Shown one piece after another: positions 47,201 to 61,400 of a DNA stretch of 64,000 nucleotides (position 1 is its first letter; each line of letters opens with the position of its first letter). Source of the stretch: Aptenodytes patagonicus (lineage: Eukaryota > Chordata > Aves > Sphenisciformes > Spheniscidae); NCBI RefSeq assembly GCF_965638725.1, contig NC_134952.1:65625424-65689423 (forward strand), in the 5' to 3' direction. The translations under genes and the position numbers were made by a program. Below the pieces are notes generated by a model. It searched no databases, had not been told where the DNA came from, and worked only from the letters and a program-made list of their open reading frames with translations.

Positions 47201-50200
47201 GGGCCCAACTTAAATGCCCCTATGCAAATGCACGTAGCATGGGGAATAAACAAGAGGAGTTAAGAGACGTGCGCACGCCTGCAGGGCTATGACGTTACTG
47301 GCATCACAGAGACGTGGTGGGATGGCTCCTATGATTGGAGTGTTGGGATGGAGGGATACAGGCTCTTTAGGAAGGACCGGCAGGGGAGACGAGGAGGGGC
47401 TGTCGCCCTCTATGCCAATGACCAGCTGGACTGCATGGAGCTCTGCCTGGGATGGATGAGGAGCCGACCGAGAGCTTATGGGTCAGGATTAAAGGGAAGG
47501 CAGGGACAGGTGACATTACGGTGGGGCTCTGCTACAGGCCACCTGACCAGGAAGACTGAGAGGATGAGGCCCTCTATAGACAGGAGCAGCCTCACGCTCA
47601 CAAGCCCTGGTCCTCATGGGGGACTTCAAGCACGCCGACATCTGTTGGAGGGACAACACGGCAGGGCATAAGCAGTCCGGGAGGTTCCTGGAATGCGTCA
47701 ATGATAACTTCCTTCTCCAAGTGATAGAGGAGCCAATGAGGAGAGGTGCTGTGCTGGACCTTGTTCTCACTAACAAGGAGGGGCTGGTGGGGAGTGTGAA
47801 GCTCAAGGGCAGCCTGGGCTGCAGCGACCACGGAATGGTGGAGTTCAAGATCCTACTTAGGGCACTGAGGAGGGCGCACAGCAAGCTCACTACCCTGGAC
47901 TTCAGGAGAGCAGACTTTGGCCTCTTCAGGGATCTGCTTGGTAGAGTGCCAGGGGACAAAGCCCTGGCGGGAAGAGGGGCCCAAGAAAGCTGGGTAATAT
48001 TCAAGGATCACCTCCTCCAAGCTCAGGAGTGATGCATCCCAACAAAGAGGAAGTCAGGCAAAAATGCCAGGAGGCCTGCATGGATGAACAAGGAGCTCCT
48101 GGACAAACTCAAACACAAAAAGGAAGCCCACAGAGGGTGGAAGCAAGGACAGGTAGCCTGGCAGGAACACAGAGAAATTGTCCGAGCAGCCAGGGATCAG
48201 GTTAGGAAAGCTAAAGCCCTGATAGACTTAAATCTGGCCAGGGACGTCAAGGGCAACAAGAAAAGATTCTATAGGTACGTCAGGGATAAAAGGAAGAAAA
48301 GGGAAAACGTGGGCCCTCTCCAGAACAAAACGGGGGACCTGGTTGCCTGCGATATGGAGAAGGCGGAGGTACTCAATGACTTTTTTGCCTCAGTCTTCAC
48401 CAGCAAGTGCTCGAGCCTCACTACACAAGCCGCAGAAGGCAAAGGCGGGGACTGGGAGAATGAAGAGCCGCCCACTGTAGGAGAACATCAGGTTCGAGAT
48501 CATCTAAGGCACCTGAAGGTGCACAAGTCCATGGGACCCGATGAGATCCATCCGCGGGTCCTGAAGGAACTGGCGGATGAAGCTGCCAAGCCACTGTCCA
48601 TCGTATTTGAGAAGTCGTGGCAGTCCGGTGAAGTTCCCACTGACTGGAAAAGGGGAACCATAACCCCCATTTTTAAAAAGGGAAAAAAGGAAGACCCGGA
48701 GAACTACAGGCCAGTCAGCCTCACCTCTGTGCCTGAGAAGATCATGGAACAGATCCTCCTGGAAGCTATGCTAAGGCACATGGGAGGTGATTCGAGACAG
48801 ACAGCATGGCTTCACCAAGGACAAGTCCTGCCTGACTAACCTAGTGGCCTTCTATGATGGAGTCACTACATCAGTGGACATGGGAAGGGCTACAGATGTC
48901 GTCTATCTGGACCTCTGTGTGAACCTCATGAGGTTTAACAAGGCCAAGTGCAAGGTCCTGCACCTGGGTCGGGGCAACCCCCACTATCAATACAGGCTGG
49001 GGGATGAAGGGATTGAGAGCAGCCCTGCCGAGAAGGACTTGGGGGTACTGCTGGATGAAAAGCTGGACATGAGCCAGTAACATGCGCTCGCAGCCCAGAA
49101 GGCCAATCGTATCCTGGGCTGCATCAAAAGAAGCGTGGCCAGCAGGTCGAGGGAGGTGATTCTGCCCCTCTACTCTGCTCTGGTGAGACCCCACCTGGAG
49201 TACTGTGTCCAGCTGTGGAGCCCTCAGCATAAGAAAGACACGGACCTGTTGGAGCGGGTCCGGAAGAGGGCCATGAAAATGATCAGGGGGATGGAACACC
49301 TCTCCTATGAAGAAAGGCTGAGAGAGTTGGGGTTGTTCAGCCTGGAGAGGAGAAGGCTTTGGGGAGACCTTATTGCAGCCTCTCAGTACTTAAAGGGGGC
49401 TTATAAAAAAGATGGCGGCAGACTTTTTAGCAGGGCTTGTTGTGACAGCACAAGGGGGAATGGCTTTAAACTAAAGGGGTGTAGATTTAGACTAGATATA
49501 AAGAAGAAATTTTTTATGCTGAGGGTGGTGAAACACTGGAACAGGTTGCCCAGAGAGGTGGTAGATACCCCATCCCTGGAAACATTCAAAGTCAGGTTGG
49601 ATGGGGCTCTGAGCAACCTGATTTAGTTGAAGATGTCCCTGCCCACGGCAGGGGGGTTGGACTAGATGACCTTTAGAGGTCCCTTCCAACCCAAACTATT
49701 CTATGACTCTACGATTCTAACTAGGTTAGGGTTGCTCTGGAGTCCACTAGAACCCTTCATCTGGTTGAATTGCATTTTGGTGGTTTTTAGCATCCTGAAT
49801 GGTCCCAGGGACAAACTACATCAAAAGCTTTTACAACCTGTAATAGCTCTCCTTTCTGTCCTGTTTAAAATTCAGTAGTGGAATGGTCCTGGTTTCCAAA
49901 ACAAACAGCGCCAGCATCAACCCAGAGCATCAGTGAGCAAATAACTTCTCTGAGTTCTCTTCTTCTTCTTCTTCGTGCCTACCTTCAACATTCATTTGGG
50001 AAAAAGCAACTCCCCTTCCAGACAGGAAGAAGTTTTACTACTGAGAAAGCACCTTTGCCAGAGTGAATTAGCCATTTGCTCTGCACGAATACCTAGCCAC
50101 TTAAAGATATAATTACAGTAATTTACAAGAAAAGTTTGTTTCCAAACAGCATTCTGAAGGTGCAAAGCATCACCAGTGATGCCATTATTCTCCCAGAATT

Positions 50201-52439
50201 TCTAGAGCATTCAGGCGACAAAGACTAAAATAAGTGGAAAACCCTAAGCATCTAATATACATTTAGCACTATGAAGTCAGTCACATACATTGTAAAGCAT
50301 CTGAAAAAACAGCTACACATCTTCCTGTTTACCATGTGTTCTGTGCAACAGACAATTTTGAGGCTAGGAAGCACAGGGCACACCTCCCCACACAGAGGTG
50401 GGGTGCATTACATGAAAAGAAACCCAAGCTGAAAAGTTTAAACACACTTCTTAACTTGGGTTCAGATATTCTTGCATCACTTTCCCTTTGAGTAGCACAC
50501 CATCGATTTCCTCTTCATAGTCTAGGATTCAGGGAACCACAGATTAATTTCAGTATCTCCTCCTGTTATTGTCCCAAAATCGGTAAAGTGACTTTGCCTC
50601 AAGTTAAAGAAAACTTAGCATCTCCTCAGCTTAAAATGCTTTTATGTCAAATTCTTACAAAGACAGTGAATGGAATAGCAAAATATCTCATGAGGATGAG
50701 CAAGACTCAGACCTATCAGTGAAGAACCACTTGTCTGTTCAGTTATTTAAGAAAAGATACACAAGCCCAATTTTTCTGAAGTACTTGATACAGCATGGTA
50801 TTACTGATGTGCTTCACAGCACATAGATATATATACACACATATAGTAGATGCCCATTGATGATACCATGGGATGTCATTTCACTCATAGCAACGACACC
50901 ACAACTACAGCCGCTGAGTGGGATTGGCTCTACCACGCAACAAGGCTGCAAAGTTAGAAATTTGTAAAATGTTAGGGTCCATATAGCTCACGGGAGTTGC
51001 AGAATTACACAGGCACCACAGCATCTCCACCAATATCAACAGCAACCTTAAATTAGTATCTAGACATAACATTTCTGACATACTTAAAAACATAATATTC
51101 TGATACTTGGCATAAATTTGTGATGTCAAAAATAAGGCTTAAAAAAAACCCAAAACCAAGCTGTACTTACAATTTCAAACATAGAGACTTAGTACAATTG
51201 CAAGGCTTCCTGGGGCGGTTTGCAGATTCGGAAGGAATTATTCTGTGAGGGGGAAAAACTGCATTTATATACACACACACTGTTTTATCAGTTTCTTCCT
51301 ATTTTAAATTCAAGTAAATACCTCATAATAAAAACTTCAAAAAAATCTTTATATTCCCCTTCCATTAGCTTTTTGGCTGACTGCGTTTAAGTAACTGTTA
51401 TACATAGTGCCTTTCCAACCCAGAAAGAGCTGGGTTATTTGCTGGAAATCTGGCTGCATGCCTAAAGTAGAAATGAGGCTTAAAGCTAGAGGAAGCATCA
51501 TAACTGAAATCTGGAATCATGGAAAACTTCCCCAGAACCCTTCTACATGCAGGGGGACGAGATCCAACCAAGGTTCACACAACATGATTATGCCTTTCCT
51601 TTTGTTCTAGTTGAAATAAAAAAAAAGCTCCAGAATAATGGGAAAGCAAGTCAAAACATGGTATTCAGTTTATAGATACATTTTACATCAGACACAGTCT
51701 TTAACTGCTCTTAAAACTCAGATTTTGGGTCACTAATCGCTTTTGATGAGATTTGTTCCATCCCTATCCAGCAATTTCTGCACATAATACCAGGGAGATT
51801 AAATCAAACCCATTCATTTGAATAGCTGCATCTGGATTTGGGATTAGTTTGCATCAGTTGAGGTTGCAGCAACAAAAAGCACCTTGGCATTTACAATTTC
51901 AACACAAAAGGACTGTGCAGAACAGCTAAGCCTACAGGATTGGCAAAGGGAAAATAATACGTTAGCTGTTATTTTCATCCTTAAAGGAAAAATACAAGAC
52001 TGAAAAAAACTAAAGCCTCCTATCAGGATCCATTTTGGGCTTTAGTTCCATTTTGCTGTTCGACTGGATTTCTGCATGTGCTAAGCATCTAGCTCTTATA
52101 TCATCCAGCACCTCTTTCCAGCAATGTCGAGAAATAGCTGAGGCCTGTAGCTCCCAGGTGCCGATGCAAAATGAAGAATGAGCAACAGGGAGCTTTCAGG
52201 TCAACTTCCTGCTACATGAGTTCAAAAAAACAGAAAGGAAAACACAGCTTTGATCAAGAGACTGGCTCAATTGTCAGACAGATCCATGTCCTTTAGTCAG
52301 AGGTAATAACCACACCACAGTATACCTGATTTTCTTGGAAAATCCCCCAAACCAAACTCCAACACCTCAGCTCCCACCCTTCCTTATAATGGGACTGAAA
52401 GAAGATGCTCACATTCAGCAGCCTATACTGCAGGGTTTG

Positions 52440-52474
<35 letters not shown>

Positions 52475-55400
52475 ACTCACCCATTGAATGGTAGCCGTGC
52501 TTGGGACTGGATACTAGATGTCCCTGTAAAGCCAGTGTTGCTTGCTATAGATACATACGATGATTGTTGTAGCTAACAAAACAAAAAGGTAATGCATAAC
52601 ATAGAAGAAATTAAAGTATACACAAGAGGATGTGTAGCTAGTCTTAATTACCTTTCCAGATATTGTTATAAAAATAATATGCTTGCAAGGATAGTTTTAG
52701 ACATTTGTAGAACTTGGACCAGGCAGCAACCTCCTGCCTCCATACTTAGCATAAAAACATTATTTTAGGTGATATTTTTGTTCTCTATTACAGTGTCTAC
52801 AGCCATACAGATAACACAGAGATTACAGACAGAACTGTTCAGACCACAAAAAGTTCCAGCTCCTAAAAACATGCTCATTTTCCCCTTCTTTTCCTAAGCA
52901 ACCTTGCCCCTAATAGAGCAGGATCACTTCCTGCACAAATTACTTTAGTAGGCCAAAGGGGACAGATTGTGTCCGGAACACAAAACCTCTGAGGAGAGGT
53001 CCAACAAATGGTATTATTTAGTTTAAGGTAAGATTTGTGGAAGTGGACTGGAAGGACACTAAGAGTCTTCAGGGTCAAACTGCAGCTGTGACAAAAACAG
53101 AAGGGAACCAGAAATGAGGTTGGTACCAGTAATGCCATGAGCTGTCAGAGTCTTGTTTGTGCAGACTGGCTGGTCAGCCTTCAGCAGGTTTCATTTATTC
53201 TCCTTTTCATTCTGAATGTTGGTCAGATCTTGGCAAAGAGCAAAAAACTAATCCCTAGGCCTGGGTTGGTATGACTGGTACCCCCTGCTCCTGATATGTG
53301 GTTAGCATAACTAACACCGTTTTATAATGCAAGGAGCCATTCTCTGTGACTGAGTGGGTCACATATTTATTCCCTTTCCCCTCATTATCAGGCCCTTAAG
53401 GTCCTGTGAACCAAGTAGACAAACCAAACAGATTTCTTCTTCCCCTCACTACTGGCCTCAAGATTCCTGGGCACCAGGCCAATTACTCCCTTCCTTACTG
53501 GCCGTGAAGGCACCCAGACAACGAGGTGGTGGTGATGACCCTGTCACAGAACAGGGAAGCATAACAGCACACAGAGCACTGTCTATAAAATCAAGCAGTT
53601 ACAAGTCCTAAGTGAGGAACTTGGACTGGAACTGCTGCTGTACAGTGAGACCATGACCCCCTGGTCGCCAGGGACGCCTCCACTGACTTCTGCTTCCTCC
53701 AAGGACTGAGTAATAAAAGTAAAACATTTATTCTTTTATATGATTTTCAAGTCTAGATTGTGATTGTTATATTGATAAAGCAAGCAAGTCAGTATTAAGA
53801 TCTGACCCGATCTCCAGAGGGTCTAGGTGATTAGAAATTATAAGTTAAGTTGTATTATAAATTCTGTACTATGCTACTTATGAAATTGTACTACTCTGAT
53901 TCTGCTTATAGAAATCCTGTGCTATTCTGATTATAAATTCTATGCTATGCTAATCAAAAAATCCTGTTAAGAAAATAAAGCTTTAATTGTAACTACGATT
54001 TAGTGCCATCATCATTCTGCCAAGGATCCTTAAAAGAAACTGTCTGTCTTCTTAGTGTCAGGTGACAGTTGGGAAGCAATATCCTTTAAGAGGAAGGCAG
54101 TATGTTCCACAACAGCACTATTTCCTTATTTATCTCTGGGTTAACACCATACCTGTGTGACATACTGAGCTGGAAGGACTGCATACCCGACATTTCCTGT
54201 GCCAGGTGCTGGTGCCAGTACAGTGCCCGGTGGGAGGTTGGTGAGGTTGGGCTGTATCTGTGGCAGTGGAGTGGCTGGCATAATAAGTCTTTGTTGGGGC
54301 TGACTAGTAGTAACTATCTGGGAAGTTGGGTTGATCGGTTTGGGCACCACCTGGAGATAAGAGAGGTCTTTATGAAGTCATTGTTTTGTTGATTCAGAAT
54401 GCGTTTTTATTAATAGAACATTTCATTACAGTGCTGAAACTGGACTTTTTTGCGCCCAGCCAAAATAAGTCAGGAATATGCCTGTTACATTTGGCTCACC
54501 TGTTTCACAGTCTGCGCTGGCACTATGGGAACAGACATCCGCACTGGGGTCGCGTTCACCACCACTGGCTTTGCTAGTATCAAGAAACAACATCACATTA
54601 ACACACGTTATTCACTCAAAGTCCACAGTTCAGTCCTCCAGACTTTCACATGCACATAACACAAAGGTACTTAATACTGTAACTATGTGCTGAGATTAAT
54701 TGACTGAACTCATGGCACATAACACTTATGTCTAAAGAACACCTTTGTAAACAGGTATTTGGCACAAGAGTATGTGCACACATTTCACAGCAATGGCTTA
54801 AAAATCAGCTTGGGTGCAGAGGTCCTCCGGACACTGGATTTCCCTTGGCAAGAGGAGAATACAAAAAACACAGCTTGGTTTGAAATCTTTTATTCCATCA
54901 CAGCTCCGGAAAGCATGGACAGAAACCAGCAGAAACATCGGGCACTTCTAAAGCATTTTACATGGAAGGATCTTCATGTTGCAAGAGTTTTGGCAGTATC
55001 TTTGTGGGCTGTTCTGGCTTCACACTTTTCATACAAAAGATCTGGGACTTGCCACAAGTCACCCACAAAGCTGGTAAACTAGGGAAAAGCAACCTAAAAT
55101 GCTCCAAGGATTCAGGCCCAACTACAGAGCAATTTGACAGAGGGGCATTTCCACATACAAACCAGAGGTAATAGTAGAATATGAAATTTATAGGAGTCTA
55201 CCACAAAACCAAGTATATTGGCCCTCTTGATAGAACTCCATTATATACTCACTTTAATCCTTACAACACAAACAAGAAGAAAAACAAGAAAAACTTACTT
55301 CAGACAATACAATAGCACCAGCACTTACCCTGTTGAATAGGCTGTGTATTTGTACTGGGATTTTGACTGGCCGATTGGGTTGAACTATTGGCTGTTGTGG

Positions 55401-58400
55401 CAGTAACAAGTCTGACATAATGGAACTTGCTTCCAGGTACCTGAATCTGCTGAACATTGGGTGCAGTTGCCAAGGGAATAATTGTCTTAAATTGAGATGT
55501 ACTCACTCCTCCTACAGTAATGGTCTGCACTGCTGATTTCACAGCCTGTTAAACCAACACAGACAGCACAAAGTTACTTGTACAAAGGCTGAAAGAACAT
55601 AAGCATGTTTATTCCTCAATTTGTTAGTTAGCAACTCTTTAATCCATTCGTATCCTTGAGAAGCAAGTCAGTAATTCCCATTTTTGCTTTCAAAAGTAAA
55701 ACAGATATGAAGAGATTAAATGCTTCTCAACAGCTCAGAGCAAACTCAGTTCCATTTTCAATGCTCTACACCAAATACCAGAGTAAACTAATATTGACGT
55801 GAGTAGGGAGACTCAGTCCACTTCCCCAGATACAATGTCTGCCAAAAACACTTCAGGTGACTACAGAGAACATTGCTCAATTTGTATTCAAAATCACAAC
55901 AAACCAACCTAGAAATATTCCTACTAATAAAAACACATGGTAAGAACTTGCAGAACTGTTTGTGCTGGACTGTGGCATGATTTATCTCTGTGTGCACAGA
56001 TACGTCCTGTTAAGACAGTTTGCGATTAATACACAGAAATCGCTGTGCAGCCCTTGAGAAGGAAATGGAACAGAGTCCATAAACTGATAGCTGAAGACAT
56101 GAGAAAGAGGGCACAAGCTGAGAAATGAAAGAAGCAAGAACAATGAAGAGTAGCAAAACAAATTTATTAAGAAAAAAAGTAAAAAGGGGAAAGAAAGGGA
56201 GTTCAGCAGACCTGTGCTACCTCATCACAGCTGGAGTAACGGTACATGTGGAATTTGCAAGACTATCTTTCCAATTTCTCTCAAACTACAGACTGATAAC
56301 AAGCATTTGTTTTACTTACACACATTCATAAGTCTACCGGTTTGATAACGGCCTCTTTTTCCAGCCTTGCTGACAACCTCAAACCTTGGTTTATTCCTCC
56401 TTTTTCTCCTTCCATCTAACTTCTTTTGGAGTTCAGCTTTTTATTCTCAGTATCTTTTAATATCGATATTAAATGCCAAATCCTTGGCATTAAGTTTTAC
56501 TATTAAATTTGGTTGATATTATGATGTGACTTCTTATTAGAACATTTTCCCAGCTCCCCAGCTTTCAGCATCTACACAAATGAAATCTCAATTTGCACAT
56601 ATTTCACTAGAAATATAAGCCCGGTCTTTTAAAAGAAGGTGTTTTCTTCAAAATAAGCGCTATCTGCAAGCACAGTCACAGCCTAAGTGTTATCACAGGG
56701 AGACCAGCATGGGCAAAGTTCTCTCTAGCACACAAATTAGTGGCTGCTATCCAAGGACAACTGGGAAAATCGCAAAATTCAAGTGACAGTTCTTCTAAAG
56801 GCATGTTCTTGAGCCCAGTGAAGACAGGTGAAACCCTTGTGTTGTGTCAGATAGCTTTGGATTAGAACTCAGTATGTATACCACACAGTCATCTCCATTT
56901 TGTCACTTAGGGTGCTTGCATTAGAGTGACTTAACCTCAAAAAGACAATTTTGCCAGTTTTACTCTGAAAAGAAAAAAAATTCAAATCATGATCAGCATT
57001 CCAATTATCACCTGTATCAGTAAGACGAGACTGGCAAAATCTGCCGGAGTCTCTGGTCTTGTGCTGTACATGCAACTGTGTCCCCTCCCTGCTATATCCA
57101 CTCTGGTTATTTACACTCATACGCATCCCTTCATGTTTACCAAAACAGGAATACAGACATTAAGATAGAAAAAGATTTATCTAAGATTACAAAAGAGTAA
57201 AAAAGTAAGAACTGTAGTTTGCAAGAAATATCAGCTTTGTCTTGTCATTCATTAATGCAAATCAATTTATCAAAGCTATTATGGAAAACCCTGATATTTT
57301 TCTAGAAATGAGACACGGGAAATTAATAATTTCTAATTCTGTAGGTCTCAGACCATGGTGTCTTACTTATGCAGACCTCTACCACAAGAATATGAACTCC
57401 ACTGTTGCAAACCTCAAACACCTGGAAAGCAGCCCTAGTCAGTGGCATAGAAACACTGGTAAAAGAGAGAGCCACCCAAAGAACTCTTCCCCGTGTCATA
57501 GGGAACCTTTCAGATGACTTGGGAGATTCATTATACAGAGACAAGAACTTGCACCAAGTGAGGCTTTCCACACTGGAAAGCTGTTTTCTAACAGCATGCC
57601 CTTGTATAGGCTTGCAATGGTTTGCACCCCTCAACTGAAGAAGTGCGTGCTCCTCAGGGCAATGCTTTTGCAATTACAAGAACATCTTGGGACTGACCAC
57701 TGCCAATTTGCGGTTCAACACTCCAGTTTCCTGCAAGCAACGAGACAGAGACATGCTAGAAGACAAAGGAAAGTCAGTTGGTACCTGGGCGGTGGTGTGG
57801 TTGACTATAGCCTTCCCAGGGGAGGAAGGTGCTGACTGCTGCACTGTGAGGATCTGCTGTCCTAACGCTACATTCAGTGGGACGCTCACCGTCTTCTGGG
57901 GGGAGTTGGGAGGCTGGGAGGCCACTGAGACCACTGTTAGCTGCTTGGCAAAACAAAGAAGCAGTTTAAATCTCTGCGCAGGATACAAGACCCTGTACAT
58001 ATACATTCCCCTCCTCATGAAAGTACAGTTCTCCACCAGCGCAAAGAGTTCTTTCTGTGAACAAGGGTGCTGTATTTAATCACAACTTACACGGGTCCGA
58101 CCACGCAACAACAGCACACAGACACATTAGAAACTTCAAGGCATTGCTGGTTTCCAGCACCAAAAGGCCCCTGCAGAAAGCTAGCATTGCTTCTGTGTTT
58201 TGGTTTGTTTGTTTGGTTGGTTGGTTAGTTGTTTTTTTAAGGAAACTAGCCCACTGAAGCCTGAGCATTGTCAGGATGGATTTTCTGAATAACAGCTTTA
58301 TAATCAGTACTATGACTATTTAATCATAAATGGAAATTTTAAAGGAGAGCTGTGGAAAGGAAAAAAAAAAAAAAAAAAAGATCTCAGCTTACACTACTGA

Positions 58401-61400
58401 TTCAGCTGAAGTATAAGAACATCAGTATTTTCAAATCTACTTTCCAGATTCCCGTAGAGATCCAGTCTTCTGACCGCATTTCTGCAGACTGCAGTGTCTG
58501 AATACTCTATAGACATACCCCTTCCAAGGTTGGTTTTCTACTTTTTATTCTAAACTTCCTTCTTTATGTTTTAAGAAAACTCCCAATTTTTGAAACCATT
58601 TGCTCATTGTTAGTTTTTATTCTAAATTTGTATTTTTTTTTTTTTTACTTCTTCCTCATGTTGCTTCCCTCACTAATAATTCTCAAACACAAGTCCTTCG
58701 CTCCATTTGTATAACATTACATAGCTAAAGCACAGCCAAACTAAGAGAATTATTTACTCTTATGCTAGTTTTTATACATGACATTTAGTTTGTATGCACT
58801 ATGCATCTTGCACCCACCCCTTCCTTTCTCCAGCAATACTCCTCAAGACAATTTTATCAAGTCTAAAATACAAGCATCACCATGACACTCATCTGTAACA
58901 CAGCTTACAATGGATGAGTTACCTCTTCCATCTGTTGCCCACCTATGCCAATCTCTAGCTCTGTATTTGTCAAGGACCATTGCAAATCTCATTTACTTCA
59001 GACGTGATTATGGAAGACTAAATTATCTATGCAATAGCAGGCAATGGTTAATAAGTGCTGACCTATTAAGATCATTGAGGTCTCCTCTTAAACAGCCTGT
59101 TGACGTTTTATAAAGGCATTAAAAAAAACCCGTTTAAGTACTGGGCTAAGAGAACAGCCACTCTCAGAATGGATGCTTAGGGAATGGCAAGAAATGGCAG
59201 GAATGGGAAACTAATGCAGTAATGCATATTGTGCTGGTTTTGACTGGGATAGAGTTAATTTTCTTTCATAGTAGCTAGTATGGGGCTATGTTTTGGATTT
59301 GTGCTAGAAACTGTGTTGATAATACAGGGATGTTTTCGTTACTGCTGAGCAGTGCTTACACAGAGTCAAGGCTTTTTCTGCTTCTCTCACCACCCTACCA
59401 GCGAGCAGGCTGGGGGTGCACAAGAAGTTGGGAGGGGACACAGCTGGGACAGCTGGCCCCAACTGACCAAAGGGATATTCCACACCATATGATGTCATGC
59501 TCAGCATATAAAGCTGGAGGAAGAAGAAGAAAGGGGGGGGATGTTCGGAGTGATGGCGTTTGTCTTCCCAAGTAACCATTAGGCATGATGGAGCCCTGCT
59601 TTCCTGGAGATGGCTGAACACCTGCCTGCCGATGGGAAGTAGTGAATGAGTTCCTTGTTTTGCTTTGCTTGTGTGCACGGCTTTTGCTTTCCCTATTAAA
59701 CTGTCTTCACCTCAACCCACGAGTTTTCTCACTTTTATCCTTCCAATTCTCTCCCCCATCCCACCGGGAGGGAGTGGGCGAGCAGCTGTGTGGGTCTTAG
59801 CTGCCAGCTGGGGTTAAACCACGACAGTCCCTTTTGGCACCCAATGTGGGGCTCAAAGGGTTTGAGATACTGACAAGTTTGATTGGAATGTGCTAGATCA
59901 AGTTTATAGCTGTTATTGCTGTTTAGCTATTAATCGTCAGGCTTCTGTGCTTGCCATAGAGCTTGCTTGCCTCATTGTATATTAGAGTCTAGTGCTCGTT
60001 AGTGGCTGCTTTTTGCTTTTGCTGTTTGCTGTACTGCTTATCATCTTACTCTGCTGTGCCTGGGACCATTTTGATAACAGCAATGGCCATGCGCCTGGTC
60101 TGGCAGATGGCCAGGGCATCGTTGCTGTTTTTGTGCTGCTGGACAGGCTGGAACACCAGTGTGAACTCAAGTCGAAGGGACAGTGACCTGTGGATGAGTC
60201 CATGCAGGAGCAGGACACTCCGAAGTGTCTGTGGCCATAAATAAGTCCATGCCAGAGCAGAACACCTCGAAGTGTCTGTGGCCATGGTTATGTCTGTGCC
60301 GCAGCAGGTATACTTCTGAAGGGATTGTGGCCCAAGGGTAAGTCCACACTGGAGAAGGTACACCTCAAAGCATCTGTGGCTGTGGATAAGTCCATGCTGC
60401 AGCAGGTACACCTTGAAGCACCAGTGGCTATGCATGAGGTCATGATGGAGCACCTCAAAGCGTGTGGCGATGGATAAGCCCACAACAGAGCAGGTACTCC
60501 CCTGGAGGGACTGCAGCCATGGGTAAGGCCATGTTGGAGCAGGTTTACTTCTGAAGGGACTGTGGCTGTGGCTAAGGCCACACTGGAGCAGGTATATCTC
60601 TGAAGGCATCGTGGCCCATCGACAAGGCCATGCTGGAGCAGGTGCACCTCAAAGTGACTGTAGCTGTGGATAAGTCTATGCCATAGCAAGTATACCTCTG
60701 GAGAGACTGTGGCTCACAGATAAGGCTCCATTTGGAGCAGGCACACCCCTAAAGGACTGCAGTCTGTGGATAAGTCCAAGCCAGAGCAGGGGCAAGGGGA
60801 GAAATTCACTGCAATGTTAAACCCTATAACCTGGCCCAAAGGGACCAGAGGTGGAGATTGTAACAGATATACCTCTAAATTTTTGTAACCCATGATTTGA
60901 GTTGCATGTTACAGGAATTACTATAGCAGGAACCACCTGAACAAATGGAGGACAAGCCTTACAAGAAGCAGTGCAAGTGCAGCAGTGACCTGACCTGAGC
61001 TGGCTTTGGTGACCAGTAACTCCACGCAACACACCACCTCTCCTGTCCCGAGTGACCACCATAACAGATGGAGCACAAAGTCATGGATAAATGAACTCAA
61101 TAGACATTTTGTGGACTTTTTACAGGGGTGTTCCATAGACTAGGGGAATGATATCTGTGTATTATATCAAAGGATGGGTAAGGGGTGGTGGTTAATGAGG
61201 ATGTATTGGCTAGTGTGGGACCTGAGCATGATGTAAATGGTATGGAATAAGGGGTGGAGAACGTGCTGGTTTTGGCTGGGATAGAGTTAATTTTCTTCAC
61301 AGTAGCTAGTATGGGGCTATGTTCTGGATTCGTGCTGGAAACTGTGTTGATAATATAGGGATGTTTTAGTTACTGCTGAGCAGTGCTTACACAGAGTCAA

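Noticed and set aside
60046..60609. A 187-codon minus-strand open frame with a 16-residue repeat
   Set aside because: It is a by-product of the 48-bp tandem array in a non-coding LTR element. There is no family resemblance and no independent promoter or splice signals.
60190..60800. CRISPR-like regular repeats
   Set aside because: The units are contiguous diverged tandem copies with no unique spacers, inside a vertebrate retroelement.
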